A stretch of DNA of 64,000 bases from Candidatus Phycorickettsia trachydisci (GTDB taxonomy: Bacteria; Pseudomonadota; Alphaproteobacteria; Rickettsiales; Rickettsiaceae), in NCBI RefSeq assembly GCF_003015145.1, contig NZ_CP027845.1, positions 1,314,501 to 1,378,500 on the forward strand, read 5' to 3'. Position 1 is the first letter of the stretch. Every line of letters starts with the position of its first letter. This document shows, in pieces, positions 48,541-57,318 of this stretch. Position numbers and translations under genes: made by a program. The notes under the pieces are model-generated. The model saw only the letters and a list, made by a program, of their open reading frames with translations, was not told the DNA's origin and made no database searches.

Positions 48541-48960
48541 TACTTAAAGATAGACAAGGCTCTGGTTTGAAAGATTTTAAAAATATCTGCATCTGTCAAA
48601 GCGCAACGCATTTTTAAGGTCATATCTACCATATCAACAGATTTCGAAACTACCTTGACCTTTCTAGCCATACTTCCTAAATGGTGGCGAGTATTGCTAT
48701 TATCCCTCTCTATAGTTACAGTATGTCTTTTGCCTATCATATGAGGTTTGGCGGGCAAAACTTGCTTGAAAGCAATCCAATCATCTGTATAAAAAGTACA
48801 TGATTTTAGATGCTTTACTTTATCATACAACCTTCGGTAGGTTTTAACATTACGATAACCCATCCAATAGTTCTCCTTCTATCACGATCCAGTGCTTTGA
48901 TGATTCATTTTTTATTTTTTTTGACTGAATAAAGTGCCACATTTCATCTTGTAAAAACTC
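48540..48960 (-). pseudogene. IS1-family transposase fragment
   Basis: An intact 107-residue C-terminal part (48540-48863) carries FYTDDWIAFKQVLPAKPHMIGKRHT, ERDNSNTRHHLGSMARKVKVVSKSV and so on, diagnostic of the IS1 InsB transposase (second Asp and the late Glu of the DDE triad). The preceding part (to about 48960) is in another frame but still shows EMWHFIQSKK, the region of the first catalytic Asp. The zinc-finger InsA part is missing. It interrupts, or abuts, the IS5-type pseudogene. Confidence 0.72.
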
Positions 48961-48962
48961 TC

Positions 48963-49620
48963 GTTAGTATTCCAGCTGTAGAATCAAAAGTTATTTCTAG
49001 TGTTTATAAGATTGAAACCTCAACCTAAATTCCAAAAGAGACAGAAGATGAAAGCGCAAAGATTGCCCGAGCCTTAGATCAGTACTATAAAAAACTTAAA
49101 AAAAACACAAACGGCCTTAAAAGAAGAACAGGTATTTGGGATTAAACAAATACATAATTGGGGAAGTACTCACAGCAACTCAGATAAAGTAATTCAAGTA
49201 GTTAAAGATTCTGTGTATGTCCAAATAAAAGAAAAATGTTTTAAAAAACGTCCTGCCCTTTTAGGTAAAGTAGAGTATGTATTAAAAGAAAAAGGTATTG
49301 CCAAAGACTCAAAGTCAGAAGGTCTAATATGGCTGAGTGACAAATATTGTAAAGTTTGGATCTCTCAAGAAGATTATAGACCTTTAGGTAAAAAGGAGGG
49401 GGCAAAGGATAGTTTCGCTATATTAGTCACTTTATTTAAAGTATGGAGACATAGTAAAATGGATAAATTTATTAATGAAGGATGCAAATTACTCAAAGAT
49501 GACTCGCAAGACTCAATGAGTGATAGTGAGGGATATAGCAGTGATGATAGTGCAGAAGATGCTTTTGAAGTAACTAGTTGGCCCAGTGAATTAGGCAAGA
49601 TTTTAGAGACTCATGACTAA
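48963..49620 (+). pseudogene. Broken gene of unknown function
   Basis: The longest intact frame (49213-49620, 135 residues from a GUG) is only the end of a longer one: in the same frame upstream it reads EEQVFGIKQIHNWGSTHSNSDKVIQVVKDSVYV, and at about 49100, in an A-rich run, the frame shifts to DESAKIARALDQYYKKLKK. A stop precedes that. The C-terminal 60 residues are Asp/Ser-rich (DDSQDSMSDSEGYSSDDSAED). The gene was probably an effector-like protein now decaying next to the transposase wreckage. A single remaining short gene cannot be excluded. Confidence 0.5.
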
Positions 49621-49778
49621 GTTTAGACTAAATTTACTTATAAGTGATAAGAACGTACTTTATTTGCAAAGTTAAGCAAATATTTAAGGTAGTTGGAATC
49701 AAGGAAAGTAATAGCCAAAACAAAACTCCCCCCTATCACTCCAAATTCACCTCAAAAAAATACAAATAAGGGGCGCTT

Positions 49779-50504
49779 TTAATTGGTAATTGCGCCCCAC
49801 CACTTAAGTATAAATTTAAGTAGATAATTTAGGTTTTTACCTTTTGCAGCAATAATACTGGCGTGATTACCCTGGATTTTTAAACATGCAGCTGCAATCA
49901 ACTTTGCACCTTCATATAGGACAAAATGCTTGCACGAAGCATCATCGGGAAATATATGAGTCATGTTATAGTAATACTCCTGCTCACAACTTACAAATCT
50001 TACACACAAACCTCTAAATTCAGCTTTATTGAGGACATCTGCTATAAATTGATGCTTACCTAAATTATATTTAGTTATTCCAGTAGGAGCCTTTTGGGCA
50101 TTTGCTCTATCTTTTGCAAGCTCAATTTTTAAAGCTGCGTATTCATCTCTAGCGCCCTTATTTTGCCTTAAATAATCCCTAAAAACTAAATTTGATTCTA
50201 TTTCAGGGCTTCCTGTCTTATGTACATGTAGATAAATTTTTCCACTTTTATCATAAAGCCTCCGAAGTGGGAGGTTATATTCCCCCTTATACCTATAACC
50301 TATTTGAGTCAAAAGTACATCGGCTAATGTAATATCATTTACTTCTGCTATAATATCTATTATGGGCTTTGATGCTAAATTAGGTACTGATGTAGATCCA
50401 ATATGATACAGCTTACATTTTCTTAAAGCTTGCTTAATTTTTGATGCTTCTTGCTCAAAAATGTTAGGCCATAATGGGTTATAATCAGAAATTTTTATGT
50501 CCAT
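49779..50504 (-). CDS. GrpB-family protein with a C-terminal acetyltransferase-like extension
   Basis: 241 residues. The first 165 are a GrpB (UPF0157) nucleotidyltransferase-like domain: YNPLWPNIFEQEASKIK, HIGSTSVPNLASKPIIDII and LRRLYDKSGKIYLHVHKTGS. The remaining 75 residues (AEFRGLCVRFVSCEQEYY, then KHFVLYEGAKLIAAACLKI and ending LLKFILKWWG) resemble a shortened GNAT acetyltransferase; the acetyl-CoA loop is not clear and may be degenerate. Its AUG (50504) overlaps the start of the divergent APH-like gene by eight bases. Biochemical function is unknown. Confidence 0.75.
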   Translation of the reverse strand: MDIKISDYNPLWPNIFEQEASKIKQALRKCKLYHIGSTSVPNLASKPIIDIIAEVNDITLADVLLTQIGYRYKGEYNLPLRRLYDKSGKIYLHVHKTGSPEIESNLVFRDYLRQNKGARDEYAALKIELAKDRANAQKAPTGITKYNLGKHQFIADVLNKAEFRGLCVRFVSCEQEYYYNMTHIFPDDASCKHFVLYEGAKLIAAACLKIQGNHASIIAAKGKNLNYLLKFILKWWGAITN

Positions 50505-51408
50505 AGTTGTACTTAAAAAAGCTTACGGTTTTAAATCCCTGAAGATCCTCAAAAAGTTAGGAGGCTTTTCATCTGAAAATTATTTTGCTTTGGCAAATGA
50601 TAAACCTGTTATCATTAAATATTGTAGCGATGAAACAAAAATTCAAAAATCTATAAATATCTCTAACTTACTTTTAAACAAGGATTTTTACGTACCAAAT
50701 TTTATCAAATGCATTCAGGGTAACCAGTATCTCAAAATAAAAGATAAAGTTGTTTGCCTGTACCCTAAAATAGAAGGGGATTATGTAAAACAACATCTCT
50801 TTAGCGCCAAATCATTTGAGTCTATTGCCAAGTCTCTAGCCCAAATACATAGTACTCAGCTCAAATTACTAGACAAACCTAAAATAGACGAAGATATAAA
50901 TGCATTAATATATTTAGTAAAGTCTAACAGTAAAGGTACAGATATAGATAAAGTCGTTTTAGATTTAATCCAAATCAAACGACATATGGCCGATGCTTTG
51001 CCTAAAAAACATCTTCAGGACTATCCCAAATGTTTGATACATGGGGACTTTCATAGTCAAAATATGATATTTAATGCAAAAGATAATTTGGTAGGTATTT
51101 TAGATTTTGAAGAGGCTCATATGGGATACAGAGGAGAGGATGTAATGCACTTTATATTGCTGAGCTTATGTTATAATGGCTTTTTAAAGTCAAATATGAG
51201 AAAAATAGAGATGTTTATTACTCAGTGTCTTAATTTCATCTCTATGGATGAGCTTGAGGTCGGAATTTATGCCTACCTCAAGAAATTAGCAGGCAATTTT
51301 TATCTCGAAAAAAGACTTTACACTAAAAATGACCTTGGTGTATTGCCTTTCCTCAAAAGAGATGCTAAAAATTTACGTTATTTATCTGATGCGATTCTGG
51401 GATTATAG
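50497..51408 (+). CDS. Aminoglycoside phosphotransferase/choline-kinase-like protein
   Basis: 303 residues of the protein-kinase-like APH superfamily. The catalytic loop is LIHGDFHSQNMIF (Asp and Asn) and the metal-binding DFE of GILDFEEAHMGYRGEDV follows. An N-terminal lysine in KPVIIKYC is the probable ATP anchor. In obligate intracellular bacteria such enzymes usually phosphorylate small metabolites (choline, homoserine, sugars) rather than antibiotics; the substrate cannot be decided. The start is an AUG eight bases inside the divergent GrpB gene. Confidence 0.85.
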   Translation: MSIVVLKKAYGFKSLKILKKLGGFSSENYFALANDKPVIIKYCSDETKIQKSINISNLLLNKDFYVPNFIKCIQGNQYLKIKDKVVCLYPKIEGDYVKQHLFSAKSFESIAKSLAQIHSTQLKLLDKPKIDEDINALIYLVKSNSKGTDIDKVVLDLIQIKRHMADALPKKHLQDYPKCLIHGDFHSQNMIFNAKDNLVGILDFEEAHMGYRGEDVMHFILLSLCYNGFLKSNMRKIEMFITQCLNFISMDELEVGIYAYLKKLAGNFYLEKRLYTKNDLGVLPFLKRDAKNLRYLSDAILGL

Positions 51409-51418
51409 TAGATTCAAG

Positions 51419-52156
51419 CTATAAATACGCTGTAACATCTGATTTTCCTGTTGAATCTGATCCTATAAAGTAATCTTTAGAAGATCCTAACTCTGCCAAA
51501 TCTGCTCCAATAACCCATTCTTCAGAATATTCTGATTCTGCAAGGCCTACCTTAACATCAGACTCGTCAGAAGATTTCAACTCTGCTAGATCTACTCCAA
51601 CAAACCATTCTTCAGAATGTTCCGATTCTGCAAAATTTACCTTAACAATCGAGTTGTCAGAAGATTTCAACTCTGCCAAATCTGCCCCAATAAACCACTC
51701 TTCAGAAGATACGGACTTTGCTGGCACCTCTACAACACCCCCATCTGCATTATTTTGTTTTGGAAAATCTACTTCCAAAAACCAATTTATAGGAGATCCT
51801 GTACAACCTGAAGTCGATGATTCTGTATCATCGTCCATTGTAAATAGCATCATGAGGTAAGCCTTTGAGCCAAAAGAATCCTTATTGTTTAACTCTTGCT
51901 CATGACCAGTATCACGCTTTTGGTCATTGAGGTTATCATTCTGACGTTTATCAAAGGTCTCATACTTTCTAGTTTCAAAACTTCTTGCATCACTATGATT
52001 TTTAATATCAAGTGCGGAGTATGTTTTCTTCGCTTCACGCTTAAAGCAAGAAAGGAATAAGTATTTAACTTTATTCCAACATGATTTTTTTGAATCTAGG
52101 TTTTCGACAAGAATATCTTGCTCACGAGTAACTATGCTACCGTAATTGCTGAGCAT
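51419..52156 (-). CDS. Acidic tandem-repeat protein, candidate effector
   Basis: 245 residues, unknown family. The C-terminal half holds three tandem 30-residue repeats, each around SEEWFIGADLAELKSSD, encoded by 90-bp DNA repeats at about 51521, 51611 and 51701, plus a fourth degenerate copy (KDYFIGSDSTG). The DNA repeats are similar enough for copy-number change by slippage. The repeats are acidic; the N-terminal half is basic and Asn-rich. No signal peptide is present. Tandem-repeat acidic proteins are common among secreted effectors of Rickettsiales (for example in Ehrlichia), so this is a candidate by analogy only. Confidence 0.72.
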   Translation of the reverse strand: MLSNYGSIVTREQDILVENLDSKKSCWNKVKYLFLSCFKREAKKTYSALDIKNHSDARSFETRKYETFDKRQNDNLNDQKRDTGHEQELNNKDSFGSKAYLMMLFTMDDDTESSTSGCTGSPINWFLEVDFPKQNNADGGVVEVPAKSVSSEEWFIGADLAELKSSDNSIVKVNFAESEHSEEWFVGVDLAELKSSDESDVKVGLAESEYSEEWVIGADLAELGSSKDYFIGSDSTGKSDVTAYL

Positions 52157-52192
52157 TTTATTATTTTTATTTATTATATTGTAATGTCACAT

Positions 52193-52852
52193 TCACCCAT
52201 CCATCCACTCCTCTCCCATAAGCTCAATACTTTGCTTATTAGGGCAAAAGATAGAGTTCATATTGCTGGGGTTTGATGAATTTGCGCTCGAATTTATATT
52301 AAAAGAATTAAAACTATCTGTAATATAATCGGCCGAACCTTCCATAATATAATATTTTATTTGAGAATTGTCAACAGATCTTTTATCTTTAAGAAAATTT
52401 TGTAACTCTTGTACAACTTTTTCTTGCTTCTGCACTTCTCTTAATGCAGCTGCTAATCTTGTGTCAAGAATTTTTGCGTGAAGATCTGCAGAATCTTCCA
52501 TTGATGCATGTTGCCAATTTGAAAAACCTCGACCATTTTGCACCAGGAATAAGTTTTTACCACCATTTCCATAAAGTATGTTGGTCACTCCTATCGAATC
52601 ATCAAATTGTCTACTTTTTTCAGTAAATCCCTTTAATGATTCTAGTTGGTCCTTAAGAACATTCACTCGGTCATTTAAGGAGTCTAGTTTTCTCTTAACA
52701 GTATCTATAAACTCCTCAGCGCTGTTAGTGTTGCTGTTGATATTCCAATAATCTAGCTCTGGGGGAAACATCTGTTCTAATGAGTTTAACTTGAAAGTTG
52801 AGACATGATTTTGAACCTTAGATTCCTTGTGATTATTAAAGATGATATTCAT
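52193..52852 (-). CDS. Coiled-coil hypothetical protein
   Basis: 219 residues. A coiled coil spans about residues 45-80 (heptads in TVKRKLDSLNDRVNVLKDQLESLK) and a second one about 125-160 (LAAALREVQKQEKVVQELQNF). Tails are Asn/Ser-rich. No signal peptide, no known domain. It lies between the repeat protein and the two-component genes on the same strand; whether they share a transcript is unclear. Confidence 0.55.
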   Translation of the reverse strand: MNIIFNNHKESKVQNHVSTFKLNSLEQMFPPELDYWNINSNTNSAEEFIDTVKRKLDSLNDRVNVLKDQLESLKGFTEKSRQFDDSIGVTNILYGNGGKNLFLVQNGRGFSNWQHASMEDSADLHAKILDTRLAAALREVQKQEKVVQELQNFLKDKRSVDNSQIKYYIMEGSADYITDSFNSFNINSSANSSNPSNMNSIFCPNKQSIELMGEEWMDG

Positions 52853-52916
52853 ACTTTGTCATAAAAATTTAATTCTTGCACATTCTACATGAATTAACTT
52901 TGTAAACAAGTAATTT

Positions 52917-53285
52917 TTAATTAGAAATGACTAACTGACTTATTTGCTTTGCCGTAAAAGGCTTGGATAAAATAGCATCTATGCCATAAAGGGCGTAATA
53001 ATCTAAACCATGCTTTACATCTCCGGTAACAGCTATGATTTTTGTCTCTTTGAGGTGATTTTTATCTCTTAATTTTTGAGCCAACTCTAGACCTTGGATA
53101 TCTGGCAAATTTAAATCTAGTAAAATCATACAATAATCTTCTTGGGCAGCTTTCAAACCATCGTATCCATTGTAAGCGGTTTTGACATTCCATCCCATGT
53201 TTTCCAAGAGACGAGCAGCTACCTTACATCCTAAAGGATGATCATCTATGATTAATATTTTATTATTTTCGCAATTTGTCATCAT
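52917..53285 (-). CDS. Stand-alone response-regulator receiver (CheY-like)
   Basis: 122 residues, receiver domain only. Acidic pocket Asp14-Asp15, phospho-acceptor Asp57 in MILLDLNLP, switch Thr in AVTGD and Lys108 in LSKPF are all present. Its start overlaps the end of the histidine-kinase gene by 23 bases, so the two are co-translated and very probably partners. No output domain exists, so the signal must go to another protein. Confidence 0.9.
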   Translation of the reverse strand: MMTNCENNKILIIDDHPLGCKVAARLLENMGWNVKTAYNGYDGLKAAQEDYCMILLDLNLPDIQGLELAQKLRDKNHLKETKIIAVTGDVKHGLDYYALYGIDAILSKPFTAKQISQLVISN

Positions 53286-54360
53286 TTGATTTAATGTAAA
53301 GAATAATAGTAGTGCCTTGAGGGGTTTTAGCTGCCTTAATATCTATACTTAAAGTTTTGGCTGTAGATTTAACCATGCCCAAACCAAACCCCTTACCTTT
53401 TTCAAGCTCTTCGTATTTAATACTTGTTAAACCGTTTTGTTGATTAAGTATGTCTAAATTCTCTTGAGACATCCCACATCCTGTGTCGATAAACTTTATC
53501 TCTACTCCATGATCATGTGTATTATTCATGATCCTTTTTGCAATAATCTTTATGCCCCCAGATTCTGTATATTTAATTGCATTTGAAATTAGTTCCATAA
53601 CCAACCTAAATAACTTATGTTCATTAGAAAACACTAATATTCCATCTTCTAAATCAGTTTGGATTGTTAGGCTTTTCAAAATTGCAGCAGGTCTTCCAAG
53701 ATTTATAGCATTTAAAATTAAAGCATTTAAGTCAACTAAAGCGTGACTTTCAGGATCAAAAAAACTCCTTTCACAAACAGAAGATAGAGAATCTAAAAAT
53801 TTACTTAAAGAACTACTAGCTTCCCCCAAATGACCTATCAGATCTTTTAATCCCTCTTCATCTTTAAGATTACCCAAAGTAATAAATTCACCTAAAGCGA
53901 TTATTCCCGTCAAAGGAGATTTGATATCATGTTTAATTTGTTGCAAGGCTAGAGATCTACTATTTTGCACCATTTGATTTATTAGAGTCATGTTGAAATT
54001 TGTAAAATTATTGTTTTCTAAATCCAACATAGTTCCTATTACTCCAATTAATTTGCCCTCCGAATCTTCTAAGGGAGCTTTAGTAGTGAGTAATAAAGTC
54101 ATTTTATTATCTTTGACTACGACTTGCTCTTGAGTCGTATGAGTTTTTTTATTGGCAATAACATAGTTATCGCCCAATTCGAGCTGGTGGGAATATTGCG
54201 ACCAAATTAAATCTTGATCTTTTTTACCAATAATATCTTTGGGAGATCCATAACCTAACAATTGAGCCATATTCATATTGCATTCTAGGTATCTACCTAA
54301 CAAATCTTTCCAAAATATAGCTACAGGTAAGGAATCTACGATATTGATATCTAATCTCAT
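53263..54360 (-). CDS. PAS-domain sensor histidine kinase
   Basis: 365 residues, soluble. A PAS domain (about 8-115, with PVAIFWKDLLGRYLECN) precedes a HisKA dimerisation helix with the phospho-acceptor His144 in IKHDIKSPLTG and an ATPase domain with N-box LISNAIKYT, G1 DTGCGMS and G2 GFGLGMV. There is no membrane segment, so it senses an internal signal, possibly redox or a small ligand. It is cotranscribed with the CheY-like receiver. Few two-component systems survive in Rickettsiales, so its retention suggests importance. Confidence 0.92.
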   Translation of the reverse strand: MRLDINIVDSLPVAIFWKDLLGRYLECNMNMAQLLGYGSPKDIIGKKDQDLIWSQYSHQLELGDNYVIANKKTHTTQEQVVVKDNKMTLLLTTKAPLEDSEGKLIGVIGTMLDLENNNFTNFNMTLINQMVQNSRSLALQQIKHDIKSPLTGIIALGEFITLGNLKDEEGLKDLIGHLGEASSSLSKFLDSLSSVCERSFFDPESHALVDLNALILNAINLGRPAAILKSLTIQTDLEDGILVFSNEHKLFRLVMELISNAIKYTESGGIKIIAKRIMNNTHDHGVEIKFIDTGCGMSQENLDILNQQNGLTSIKYEELEKGKGFGLGMVKSTAKTLSIDIKAAKTPQGTTIILYIKSNDDKLRK

Positions 54361-55349
54361 CTACTATTCATGACTTAAATTAATAATTTGCAGCACCCTA
54401 ATTACTTTAGAACGGGCGAAAGTAAATACAACATATTAGTTCATTATATAATATATTTATCAAATATGAAACATTTTCATATTAGAAATTTATATAAGAT
54501 GACTAAACTACGTTTAAAGTTTTAATTTTTGTAATATTAAATTATAATATTTGTTATAACTCAGCATTAACACCTAGGTATAGATGCTTTCTAAGGCACT
54601 ATTATCTATAAAACTAAAACTTTGTTTATTTCTCAATACTTTTTAGATTTAATTGAATGAAAAGTAGAATATTTTTGAATGTGTAAAATACCACACAAAC
54701 ACTCAAACTATCAACGATTTTGTTGACAAAAACTTTCGCAATTAACACAAGATCAGACTTTGATGTAAATCAATTAAATCTCAATGATATTTGCAAAGGT
54801 TTTAAATATTACTTAACAAAGCTTTCGATCTGAATCAAGTAAAAAATCAAAGAAATCTAAAGCAAAACAAAATAATATATAACAACCTAAGATATTTTAT
54901 CCAACCGTGTACATTCTATAATCCTAAATCTAAATTTTCTATAGTAAAAATCATGTTTTGATATAAAAAATACTTTAAATGTATCTATTATTCATCAACC
55001 AAAGAACCATAGCTATTTAATCTACAATAATTAGAACGCTATTGTAGACTAAATGAGCCCCACAAAAACTTCCCCTCTTTGAGCTAAGTAGGCACTGCTA
55101 ACAAACCGGTTCTTTTTGGTATTTTTAACGTCACAGTCGTGCGATATCCTACTCAAATACGTTTAGTATTATCCAGTTCTCTGCGCGCTTGCTCCTAAAA
55201 AATCCTCAAAAATAACTAGTTTGTTAACAGTGCCTAGTATAAGCAAAATCGTTTTTTATTATCTTGATAACTTGCAAAAATATTAGCATTAACTTGAGAG
55301 AGAGATTTGTATAAAAATTTTTTAATTATTAGTACTTTAAGAACATATT
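54361..55349. other. 1-kb non-coding gap with a MITE
   Basis: Extremely AT-rich DNA without a convincing gene on either strand. The only recognisable structure is the MITE-like element at 55089-55236. The rest may be the last stage of gene decay, or contain promoters for the flanking genes, both of which are transcribed leftward. Confidence 0.6.
55089..55236. mobile_element. MITE-like element, copy 2
   Basis: 148 bp with terminal inverted repeats TAGGCACTGCTAACAAAC and, from the other end, TAGGCACTGTTAACAAAC (one mismatch over 18 bases). The interior is homologous to the element at 26648-26791, including TTCTTTTTGG, the TACTCAAATAC...AGTATTATCC core and CCTCAAAAATAA near the right end. There is no open frame. 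The ends match the left end of the IS5-type wreck at 47868, so it is probably mobilised by that type of transposase. Confidence 0.75.
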
Positions 55350-57041
55350 CTAATCCTCTATATCACCAGAAAGTCTAACCATTGCATCGTAACTTAGAAA
55401 ATCTTTTGCGATATGTCTATTGTCATCAACATCAGAGACATTATCTAAATCTTTAGTAAAAGCACAAGCATCATCTAAATGTTTACTTGGAAAATTTACA
55501 TGTTTGGCTTGATTAGTCACTCCCTTTTTATCTTTTTTCTCTTCATCACAATCAGTTAGTTGGGCTAAAGTTTGTGATTGACGATATGTTTCGTATAAGT
55601 CTACTATACTTAAATCATTTTCATCCCCCTCTTCTATATCATGCATTTTTTTCATACTTATGCCGCCCCTTCTATAAAAAGAACCTGGGTTGTTTTCCTT
55701 TGATTTTTGCTGCGTAACATCATCATTAGCAGCAACCTTAAAGCTACGACTAAAAAACTTTTGCATCAGCCCTGGCTTTTTAGGGGCCTCAAGATGCTTC
55801 ATATGGTCATGTCCAGAAGATTCGTGAGTATCATGCTCATCATTTTTAAAAACAAGCGTTTTGTTTAATTTATTTACTCTTGAAGCGTCATAAGCACCAA
55901 TATCTACAGTATCATATAGACCTGATGAATTGGTTGAGCCTTCAGCAAATTTGGTATGTAATTTACTCAAATTATCATCCCTATTAGATTCGTCCATTTC
56001 CATTAGATCTAACTTTGATATTTTATAACTATTAGCAGAATGAAGATTTGGAATATTTACATCTGGTGATTCTACAAAATTTTTCACTGAACCAAAAAAA
56101 AAGTTTTTTAAACTACGACCGAAAAATGATCCTTTCATACTTGGAGATTTTTCATCTAGTTTCGGAGGTGCATCATTAGTTTTGTGGATATTCTTGGCAC
56201 TATCATACATGTATACTTTTTTGTTTATCATGGGTGGTACCCTTGAATCTTTATCGTAGTCATCTGGAGCTAGATCGATATTTTGCTCCTCTAATTCGGC
56301 AAATGAATCCTCTGCCAAACCAAGGGTTAGCGCAATATTAATCCCTCCATCCTTGCTCTTAATAATGTCATATGGGAAACGAGCGCATAAAATTTCTTCT
56401 TCTAGTTTTTCATTTTCTACTACTTCATGCAGTAAGTTTGAATGATGATTGGATATGATTTTTCTAAAATGCGGCAAAGACTCAAGTATATTTTCTTTCG
56501 TATTTAACTCTTGTTCCAAAATAAAATCTAAAGTTTGCCATATTGAAACAATATTGTCTATGTCATCCAAATTAGATTTCTCTAACCAATGATAAAAAGT
56601 AAAGTCTTTGATATCTTTTGATGAGCATCCATGCTTTCTTAGATCCTGTATATTCTTGATGAAAGTTATAATACCAAGGGAACGTTTTATTTCTTCTATT
56701 TGCTCTAATGCCTGATAATTACCTTGCGCCGTATCGGTCAATTCATTTAGCAACTCCCCAGCTCTATTATGCACCTCATTATTTTCGGCATGAAGATACA
56801 ATTTTATAGCTAAAGTTAAATTACCTTTTTCTAAACATTTAATTACTTCCCTAATAGGTACATAATAAGTAGGCACAGTTGGATCATTTAAAAGCTCAGA
56901 AGCGACATTAATCCAATAGTTTTTATTTAACAAAAGGACTTTATCCTTGTTTGCTTTCTTAATAGCATTTGCCAAAAAGCGCCCCTTGTGGTCTAAATCA
57001 TATTGTTTATATGTTTCTTGTAAGTAAGAATAGAGGGTCAT
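55350..57041 (-). CDS. Large hypothetical protein, two-part
   Basis: 563 residues without a recognised family. The N-terminal 230 are helical with regular hydrophobic spacing (e.g. IREVIKCLEKGNLTLAIKLYLHAENNEVHNRAGELL) and look globular, possibly TPR-like. The C-terminal 330 are Asp/Lys/Ser-rich, largely disordered, and include two related short blocks, SFFGRSLKNFFFG and LMQKFFSRSFKV, that could be repeated docking motifs. No signal peptide is seen. A long disordered acidic tail on a helical head resembles type IV effectors; the role is unknown. Confidence 0.6.
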   Translation of the reverse strand: MTLYSYLQETYKQYDLDHKGRFLANAIKKANKDKVLLLNKNYWINVASELLNDPTVPTYYVPIREVIKCLEKGNLTLAIKLYLHAENNEVHNRAGELLNELTDTAQGNYQALEQIEEIKRSLGIITFIKNIQDLRKHGCSSKDIKDFTFYHWLEKSNLDDIDNIVSIWQTLDFILEQELNTKENILESLPHFRKIISNHHSNLLHEVVENEKLEEEILCARFPYDIIKSKDGGINIALTLGLAEDSFAELEEQNIDLAPDDYDKDSRVPPMINKKVYMYDSAKNIHKTNDAPPKLDEKSPSMKGSFFGRSLKNFFFGSVKNFVESPDVNIPNLHSANSYKISKLDLMEMDESNRDDNLSKLHTKFAEGSTNSSGLYDTVDIGAYDASRVNKLNKTLVFKNDEHDTHESSGHDHMKHLEAPKKPGLMQKFFSRSFKVAANDDVTQQKSKENNPGSFYRRGGISMKKMHDIEEGDENDLSIVDLYETYRQSQTLAQLTDCDEEKKDKKGVTNQAKHVNFPSKHLDDACAFTKDLDNVSDVDDNRHIAKDFLSYDAMVRLSGDIED

Positions 57042-57263
57042 AAAAAAACAACTTATTATTCCCCACCATAAACCAGCAGAAGCATTTATAATAATAAAAA
57101 CACTGTAAAAATTATTATTTAATTTTTTATTTGTTTAAAAATCTCAAATGCTTATTTTTTAACAACCCACGAATCTTGTTGAAAGTTTTTTAACTTAGAA
57201 TTCCACACAAGTCCTAATATTAATCTTAATTTTTTATTTATATTTAATATTTTCTTAGAACTT

Positions 57264-57291
57264 TTGAGAAAACTTTGGTATATTATATAAA
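57264..57291 (+). promoter_or_regulatory. Candidate sigma-70 promoter of the ankyrin gene
   Basis: TTGAGA, a 16-base spacer and TATAAA. The predicted start point is about 20 bases before the AUG at 57319, with TAAGGG in between as ribosome binding site. Confidence 0.5.
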
Positions 57292-57318
57292 TATAAACTT
57301 GATTTTAAGGGTATCAGA

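Noticed and set aside
50497..51408. APH-like gene as an antibiotic-resistance determinant
   Set aside because: Only superfamily motifs are visible; in obligate intracellular bacteria a metabolic kinase is more likely, and no mobile resistance context exists.
51521..51720. Short direct repeats considered as a CRISPR array
   Set aside because: Units are 90 bp, adjacent, in frame and coding; there are no spacers and no cas genes.
51617..51860. Plus-strand frames opposite the tandem-repeat protein
   Set aside because: They are the antisense reading of the 90-bp repeats; the minus-strand frame is longer and has a proper start.
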